DNA from: Clostridia bacterium
Lineage (GTDB): Bacteria; Bacillota; Clostridia; TANB77; CAG-508
Length of the DNA: 64,000 bases
Assembly (NCBI GenBank): GCA_017510525.1
Contig: JAFWNC010000013.1
Span: 1-64,000 of the forward strand
Direction: 5' to 3'
In this document: piece after piece, positions 58,340 through 64,000 of the stretch
Layout of the letters: every line of letters starts with the position of its first letter
Position numbering within the stretch: position 1 is the stretch's first letter
The notes under the pieces: generated by a model
What the model was told of the DNA's origin: nothing
What the model saw: only the letters and a program-made list of their open reading frames with translations
Databases searched by the model: none
Position numbers and translations under genes: made by a program

Positions 58340-58477
58340 TTTTGAAAACCCCGCGCAGCGATCAAACGAGATTCGCAAGAATCGAGTGCGATTGAAACAG
58401 CCCTATCAGATAAAATTCTCAAATTTTCAATTTATTGAAAATTTGTAGGATAAGGGCTGTGACAGCAAGGGGTTAAA
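58340..58477. ncRNA. Strongly structured intergenic element, possible RNA
   Basis: It is closed by AACCCC (58347) with GGGGTT (about 58470). Inside are GATTC-GCAA-GAATC with a GNRA loop, which excludes a second hairpin AATCG-AGTG-CGATT using the same bases. A long arm follows: ACAGCCCT with AGGGCTGT and, at its tip, an 11-bp CAAATTTTCAA/TTGAAAATTTG. The GC content of the first part is far above its surroundings. Neither family nor strand was recognised; a structured RNA or a mobile-element remnant are both possible. Confidence 0.5.
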
Positions 58478-58531
58478 AAAAATAATATATAATTTCAATT
58501 AATACTATTTTTTAAGAAAGGAAAAAAACAA

Positions 58532-59393
58532 ATGCAAAAAATACGCGTACCATCAAAATACAACAATAAAACCCTAATCACATACCTATTAGACGCATAC
58601 CCAAACCTAACACAAAACACAATCTACAAAACCCTACGAAAAAAAGACATCAGAATAAACAACATCAAAATATCAGAAAACCAAACAATTCACGAAAATG
58701 ACGAAATAACAATCTATATAAGCGATGACATCCTATTCTCCCAAAAAATAGAAATAAAAAAAATCTATGAAGACCAAAACATACTAATAATAGACAAACC
58801 CTATGAAATAGAAATAACAAACTCAAAAAACAATCAACAAACACTAACCCAAATACTACAAAAAGAATATACCTATATTGAACCATGCCACAGACTAGAC
58901 AGAAACACAAGCCGGACTAATAATCTACGCAAAAGACCCAGAAACACTATCAATACTCCTACAAAAATTCAAAAACAAAGAAATACAAAAAGAATATATA
59001 TGTACAGTACATGGAATATTAAAACAAAAAGAAGCAACACTTGAAGACTATCTATTTAAAGACAGCAAAAAATCAACAGTATACATATCATCAACACCCA
59101 AAAAAGGATATCAAAAAATAATAACAAAATATAAAGTAATATCAGAAGACAAAAAAACCAACACATCAAAACTACAAATAGAGCTAATAACTGGAAGAAC
59201 ACACCAAATAAGAGCACACCTAGCATACATAGGCCACCCAATCATAGGAGACGGAAAATACGGAAACAACCAAATAAACAAAAAATTAGGAGCCAAGCAC
59301 CAAAAACTCGACTCCAACAAACTAACTTTTACCTTCACTACCCCATCAGAAAAAATAGAATACCTCAACCATAAAACAATTTCAAAAAAATAA
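58532..59393 (+). CDS. RluA-type pseudouridine synthase, CGG frameshift
   Basis: 286 aa. An N-terminal S4-like RNA-binding domain (about 1-70) is followed by a catalytic domain with ILIIDKPYEIE, CHRLDRNTSGLIIYAK (catalytic Asp), KEYICTVHGI and TGRTHQIRAHLAYIGHPIIGD. The standard frame ends after ACA AGC CGG ACT; skipping the C at 58913 restores the Gly of RNTSGL and a frame to the end. Plus strand. Ribosome site AAGGAAA. The target base in rRNA or tRNA is unknown. Confidence 0.88.
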
Positions 59394-59422
59394 TGATAAC
59401 CAAATGTTATCATTATTTTTTT
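59384..59422. terminator. Bidirectional terminator
   Basis: AAATAATGATAAC pairs with GTTATCATTATTT around CAAAT, with A and T runs on both sides. It separates two convergent genes and includes the stop of the rluA-type gene. Confidence 0.93.
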
Positions 59423-59431
59423 GAAATCTTA

Positions 59432-61732
59432 TTATCTATTTTTCTCATATTCATCTCTAATATCATTAATATATTCCCCAATAATCTCCTTATACTCCCT
59501 ATCACTCTTAAATTTTTCTGAAGCAACCCTACTCATGTCCTTCATAGAAGAAACAATATTCTTACCAAAACCAGAAGTATGATTATGAACCTTAACCTTA
59601 TCAGAACCTCTAAGAACAGATTTACTACCGATCTCAAAATCCATGTTAGCCTTATGCTCATTATTCTTATAAAATAACAACTGTTGAAAAGACATAATAT
59701 AAGTAGCATTCTGAACCTTATCAAAATTCTCTAAAACAACTAATTCATAATCAGGGAAACCGACAATACTATATCCAGCTAAAGAAGTATTACCAAGAAT
59801 TACAGGATATTCACTCATTCCACCTAGCTCATCATAGAAATCTTTAATAGTCTTAGATGAAATCTTAACCTTACTAGGCTTTTTATTACCACGAGAAAAA
59901 ATAGTAGTTTTAATATCATCCTCTTTTCTCTTTTCAGGAACAACATTTTCCTCTCCACCTATATAAATAGACTTTGTTTTTTTCAAATCATCAAAAAACT
60001 CGTCTTTCTTAAGAAGTCCACGAATCTTTTCACAATCTTCATCAGAAATAAAACCATTTTTATTAATTCTTTCAAGCTCATCATCAGAAATAATAAAACT
60101 TGTATACAATTCCTTTATTCTATCCTTACTAATTCTTTCATCAATAAAATCAGCAATACTATCAACAGAACTATTATCGCTTAAGATTGCACCAAACTGT
60201 TCAAAATCAATATTCTCCCTAACATAGCAATCATAAATATCTTTAGAATTTAATTTTCCATTCTCCATAGACATTGATAAAAACACATAAACATCATCTT
60301 TAGGTAAAGACTTCAAAACATCAGAATTCAATTTTCCATCAATATAAAATTCTAAAAGTTCTTCAGTAGTATATAAATTTGAAATACAATCTAATGAAAC
60401 AAGACCTTCATTATATAAACTAAACATACTTTTCTCAGATAAATCACCATTTGAATAAGCCTGTAAAACAGTATCTGAATCAAAATCATATAAATTATAA
60501 AAGTCTTTATTTATAAACTCATTATCATATAAAACAATAGATTTCTTAACAAAATCTGCCTTATCTAATGAAGACTCAATTAATTCATTTCTCATATTTT
60601 CAAAATATTTTGATTTATCTTCCTCAGAAACTTTTCCAATCAATTCATTATTAAACATTTCAACAAATCTATTATTGATTTTACCTTTATCTAATAAATT
60701 AGATAAAGTCTCAGCATTATAAAAATCTAAAAGATCTTTTCTCTCTGTATCAATATCTATTTTATCTAAAGACTTAAAGGAAAGAACATTAAGAATTTTC
60801 TCCGATTTCATCATATTATTATCAGAAAACTTGATTAAATCCTTAACTAAAAACTTATCTCCATAACCTCTAAAAATATCATCAGATGTTAAAGAATAAA
60901 CATATTTATTATTATGAGTTTTAATAATCTCATCAACATCTAATTTAAGAACACTCTCTTTTGAAGGCTTTAAAACCTTCATCTCCTTATCTGTTAATAA
61001 ACCTTTTAAATATAATTTACAAATTTCATCGCCTTCAAGCAATTTCAAAAGTCTAAATCCAACTTTTTCTTTTTTAGGATCATCAACAAATTTATTATAA
61101 AGTAAAGCCATTTTCTCATAATCATTTTCAACTTCATCAAAATCATCTAAATCTTTAACAATAATATCTCTCATTTCACCTTTAGAAACTAAGCCATCTT
61201 TCACTAAATTCATAGCATCTAAAATTGTTATCTTATCAAAAAAACCTATTTCATCTAAAGCTTTAACAGTTATCCCGCCTCTATATAAGTTATAAACCAT
61301 AAAATCTAGCATATCAGCAATTCTAGTTTCAACACCTGAGTCGACTTCATATTTAAAATGTTGCATTAAAAATAAACATAATCTTATTCTATTATCATCA
61401 TTGATTAATTCATAAAAATCTTCAAGTTCTTTAGCTATATAATCCAAAGATCTAGGATCATATTTTGCCTCATAATATGCTTGAGAAATATTGTATACAT
61501 CATTATATGTTAATTCCCTGTCATTCTTCGAACACTCACGCATATTAATAATAACCTTTGCTACAGTTCTACGTGTAATACCAATTTCATAATTCCCAAT
61601 ATCATAGTCAGTATCTTTATCATAAATGCTTTTATAGCAAAATTTATTTCCTTTTCTAAAAACAGTTTTATTCTTTATAGCATCAACAAAAGAATCTTTT
61701 CTAAGTTCTCCTGCTTTTCTAAAATCATCCAT
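59432..61732 (-). CDS. Large helical repeat protein, unknown
   Basis: 766 aa with no membrane segment or signal peptide. From about residue 150 to 590 it contains many degenerate 18-20-residue helical units with patterns like LYNEGLVSLDCI, AYSNGDLSEKSM and FYIDGKLNSDVL (aromatic-x-x-Gly-x-Leu-Ser/Asn-x-x-x-Leu). The C-terminal 150 residues form a different, strand-rich domain with FPDYELVVLENFDKVQNATY. No family recognised. It lies 19 bases after an unassigned gene. Confidence 0.6.
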   Translation of the reverse strand: MDDFRKAGELRKDSFVDAIKNKTVFRKGNKFCYKSIYDKDTDYDIGNYEIGITRRTVAKVIINMRECSKNDRELTYNDVYNISQAYYEAKYDPRSLDYIAKELEDFYELINDDNRIRLCLFLMQHFKYEVDSGVETRIADMLDFMVYNLYRGGITVKALDEIGFFDKITILDAMNLVKDGLVSKGEMRDIIVKDLDDFDEVENDYEKMALLYNKFVDDPKKEKVGFRLLKLLEGDEICKLYLKGLLTDKEMKVLKPSKESVLKLDVDEIIKTHNNKYVYSLTSDDIFRGYGDKFLVKDLIKFSDNNMMKSEKILNVLSFKSLDKIDIDTERKDLLDFYNAETLSNLLDKGKINNRFVEMFNNELIGKVSEEDKSKYFENMRNELIESSLDKADFVKKSIVLYDNEFINKDFYNLYDFDSDTVLQAYSNGDLSEKSMFSLYNEGLVSLDCISNLYTTEELLEFYIDGKLNSDVLKSLPKDDVYVFLSMSMENGKLNSKDIYDCYVRENIDFEQFGAILSDNSSVDSIADFIDERISKDRIKELYTSFIISDDELERINKNGFISDEDCEKIRGLLKKDEFFDDLKKTKSIYIGGEENVVPEKRKEDDIKTTIFSRGNKKPSKVKISSKTIKDFYDELGGMSEYPVILGNTSLAGYSIVGFPDYELVVLENFDKVQNATYIMSFQQLLFYKNNEHKANMDFEIGSKSVLRGSDKVKVHNHTSGFGKNIVSSMKDMSRVASEKFKSDREYKEIIGEYINDIRDEYEKNR

Positions 61733-61751
61733 CCTTCTTTAAACATCCTTC

Positions 61752-62564
61752 CTAACACATTTTCTTCATAAAAACTAGCTTACTCTCATCAAAATCAAAT
61801 TCATAGTTTTTACATGGATTAGTATTAACATAAACATTTTCAGCCTTAACCTTTTGAAGAAATTCAAAAGCTTTTTGTCTATCTTTTGTATAGATAGCAG
61901 CATTTTTTAAAACTCCAAAATCATTAATTTTCTTAATAGAATTTTCAAAATCTTCTGAATAATATCTAATATTAATATCATTATAATAAGCAAACTTATC
62001 CATAGCCATAAACTCATCTTTAAAACTTCTATCATCTATAAAAACATAAATCTCATTAGAATTCTCAAAAATAGATTTAATAGTAACTCTTCTAGAGAAA
62101 TCTAAATATTCAAACTTATTACCGAAATAAACAACACAATCATATTTCTCTTGAGTACTATAAAAATCTTCGTATGTATTAGAATTTATGTGACTTATTC
62201 TATCAGAAACTTTTCTGGCAATTTCAACTAAAATAGTATTAATAGCCAAAAGCTTATCTTTTAAGAAAAACACAACATCATTATCAGTTCTAATAGAAAT
62301 AAGAATCATAGACAAAATTGAATAAGGATTAGTTTGATTAATAAAAGCAACTCTACCTATACCGCTAACAAATTCCTTCGTATTTTTGAAGTCATTATTA
62401 ATAACACTCTCTTTATTTTCATATTTATCAAAAATACCAAGTAATTTATCAAAATCAATATCATAATCCCAATTCTTTTTCTCTAAGTCAATGATTTCAA
62501 GTATTTTATCTTTATTATTTAAAAATTCATTTTTTATTTTATCAATAATATTACTACTATCCAT
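61752..62564 (-). CDS. Aldehyde-dehydrogenase-fold-like protein, unknown
   Basis: 270 aa, cytoplasmic. GIGRVAFINQTNPYSILSMILISIRTD-like sequence near residue 70 and ENVYVNTNPC near the end faintly resemble the cofactor and catalytic regions of aldehyde dehydrogenases, but the protein is too short and lacks the usual Glu/Cys spacing. The ATG has GGAGGTGA upstream; the longer frame translates a dispersed repeat. It is the first gene of a pair with the 766-aa repeat protein. Confidence 0.45.
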   Translation of the reverse strand: MDSSNIIDKIKNEFLNNKDKILEIIDLEKKNWDYDIDFDKLLGIFDKYENKESVINNDFKNTKEFVSGIGRVAFINQTNPYSILSMILISIRTDNDVVFFLKDKLLAINTILVEIARKVSDRISHINSNTYEDFYSTQEKYDCVVYFGNKFEYLDFSRRVTIKSIFENSNEIYVFIDDRSFKDEFMAMDKFAYYNDINIRYYSEDFENSIKKINDFGVLKNAAIYTKDRQKAFEFLQKVKAENVYVNTNPCKNYEFDFDESKLVFMKKMC

Positions 62565-62583
62565 AAAATCACCTCCACAAGGC

Positions 62584-62645
62584 ACCCCTATACATCGCAA
62601 GGGTGAGCATCGCTCGTCCGTTCTCCAACGCCCAACTCTATACAT
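62584..62645. repeat. GTAG-type hairpin repeat, copy 17
   Basis: CCCCTATACA tail, then GCAAGGGTGAGCATCGCTCG, an altered head, and CGCCCAACTCTATACA tail, just upstream of the aldehyde-dehydrogenase-like gene. Confidence 0.75.
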
Positions 62646-62714
62646 TATTCCACAAAAATCTCATAATGCGCCACCTCTATTATACCACTTTATGTAAACA
62701 TTTGCAAGTTTTAC

Positions 62715-62746
62715 CAAAAAAAGAGGCAAAGGAGCGGCCTCTTTAC
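62715..62746 (-). terminator. Rho-independent terminator
   Basis: AAAGAGGC/GCCTCTTT stem on the minus strand followed by a run of T, 25 bases after the repaired pilin-like gene. Confidence 0.85.
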
Positions 62747-62769
62747 CTCATTTGCATTTATTATTCTAT

Positions 62770-64000
62770 CTATTTTACAACATATCCTGTTCCAGAACTA
62801 TTTGTAGATAAAACATCTGAATTTAAAGTAACAACAGGAAAAATGCTTTTTGAATCATAATATACATCACCATTTGAACGATACATACTTCTTGATTCGA
62901 AATAACCGTTTATATAATATACAAATATAAAATCCACAATTATTCTTACTATCCGCAGTATAATGTCCTACACACCTCGAAGCAATCCAATAATTTGTAC
63001 TACTAGCATTAGGTAATAATATTTCTTTATATATTATACCTAACAATTGTGATGTTGTATTATATTTATCTGTATTATAATATGTTTTATATGGTTTTAT
63101 CTTTGTTGCAGTTGTTATTACAGTATCTTCTGATTTTAATATAAATGAAGATTGTTCATTATTTTTTAATCCAGATTTATTTTCTATATCATCTATTACA
63201 GATTTTATTTCCATACTGTACATTACTGGAAATTTTTGTTTATTATCCGTATACTCGTATGGTTGAGTACCATAGTCTTCATAAGAGTTCTTATAATCTA
63301 CCCAATCACTACCTCCAGCTTTAACAAAATCCTCCTCCGATATACTTCTTGCTTCTATTCCTTTACTTGAATTACTATATAGGCTGCTACAAGCATCATT
63401 TAATAATTTAACAGCATTATTATATCCTTGTGCTCCTCGGAATTTAACAGTTCCACTAGCATAATTTTTTGGTACCATTTCAATTTTACCACTAGTTAAA
63501 TCAATATCTAAAACTCTCCATTCAGTTACCCTAAAACTTCCACCTTCACCACTACTTAAATTCTCAGTTCCACTCTCATTAGAAGTTGCCAATTCTTTGT
63601 CCCAAACATAAGTTCCGCTTGGGCTATAACTTACTTCATCCCCAACTTCAATCTGAGTTATTACATCATCCTCACTCCATACTTTACCATTCTCAGCAAT
63701 TGTATACTTCTTCCCATCTTTTCCAGTAATAATAGCAGGAAGAGAATTAATAGTATTAACTCCTGTTAATCCAAGCGAATTATTTAATTTAATATAATCA
63801 ATCTCATTATGACTACTAGCAGCTTCAGACACATAATCATCTTCACCATAATCTTTTCTAATACCAGTTGCCTCAAAAACAGCAGACTCAATTCTCTCTC
63901 TTTCCTCAGACTCTTCATGAGCCTCTTTAGATTCTTTAGTTCTAGTAATAATACCATTTTCACCAACAGTCATAGAAAGAGTTATACCAGCTAAAATAAG
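62770..64000 (-). CDS. Pilin-like surface protein, partial, CGG frameshift
   Basis: The gene runs off the right edge; at least 409 residues are seen. The first visible residues LILAGITLSMTVGENGIITR match the hydrophobic helix end of clostridial type IV pilin-like proteins (usual start ALVITIIVLLILAG). A long acidic secreted part follows, with GYNNAVKLLNDACSSLYSN and YWIASRCV, as in many Clostridia surface proteins of unknown role. The standard frame ends at TAT AAA CGG TTA and codons after; skipping the C at 62908 gives YKGYFESRSMYRSNGDVYYD and an end GTGYVVK. Confidence 0.75.

Overview
The window is about 64 kb of very AT-rich chromosome from a Gram-positive, low-GC bacterium. An uncultured gut-type clostridial Bacillota is the best guess: sortase, VanW and VanZ proteins, a Wzy-type CpsBCD phosphoregulatory set, DapL lysine synthesis, a TIGR04086-like protein beside the tgt/queA/secDF block, and no outer-membrane genes. 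Nearly every gene is on the minus strand; only tmcAL and an RluA-type pseudouridine synthase are on the plus strand. No rRNA, tRNA or CRISPR array was recognised.

Layout. 1-7.7 kb: a perfect 277-bp palindrome at the left edge, a protein O-mannosyltransferase, a GldA/GldF/GldG-like ABC system, trmB and a VanW protein. 7.8-13.8 kb: a small polysaccharide group (glycosyltransferase, flippase), a two-component system and small membrane proteins. 13.9-36 kb: a long surface-polysaccharide locus. It holds UDP-glucose dehydrogenase and UDP-glucuronate epimerase; an accessory patch with hicAB, an ORF6N protein and membrane proteins; then flippase, polymerase, glycosyltransferases, acyltransferases, the initiating sugar-phosphate transferase, CpsB/CpsD/CpsC, a class-D-like sortase and its probable substrate. 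36-64 kb: mostly housekeeping genes (vanZ, yebC, dapL, a zinc ABC transporter, a DUF368/PopT-like carrier, glmM, divergent secDF, tgt, queA, rnhA, tmcAL, an rluA-type gene), several unrecognised secreted or repeat proteins, and a pilin-like protein running off the right edge.

Main discovery. Thirteen genes are each broken in the standard reading, two of them twice, and all fifteen breaks have the same form. One extra C stands exactly at a codon boundary in front of a conserved glycine codon, so the ribosome meets an in-frame CGG followed by T, A or C. Skipping the C and reading GGN as glycine restores a full-length family member every time. The sites lie in both plus- and minus-strand genes and always follow the coding strand. 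My hand scan of the intact genes found only two other in-frame CGG codons: the penultimate codon of the epimerase and one in an 80-residue hypothetical protein. CGA, CGT and CGC are read as arginine normally. This looks like genome-wide +1 recoding at CGG (CGGN read as Gly), resembling what is described for AGG in Perkinsus mitochondria. A systematic sequencing artefact must be excluded first.

Other structure. A dispersed family of GC-rich hairpin repeats (units with GTAGGGGCG or GTAGCGGA heads and CCCTAC tails) occupies at least 17 spots. It supplies the stop codons of several genes and has been absorbed into the vanZ coding sequence. A second palindromic family (GTGGAAATGGGGACGGTTCT) forms giant hairpins directly after two stop codons. 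A strongly structured unassigned element lies between tmcAL and the rluA-type gene.
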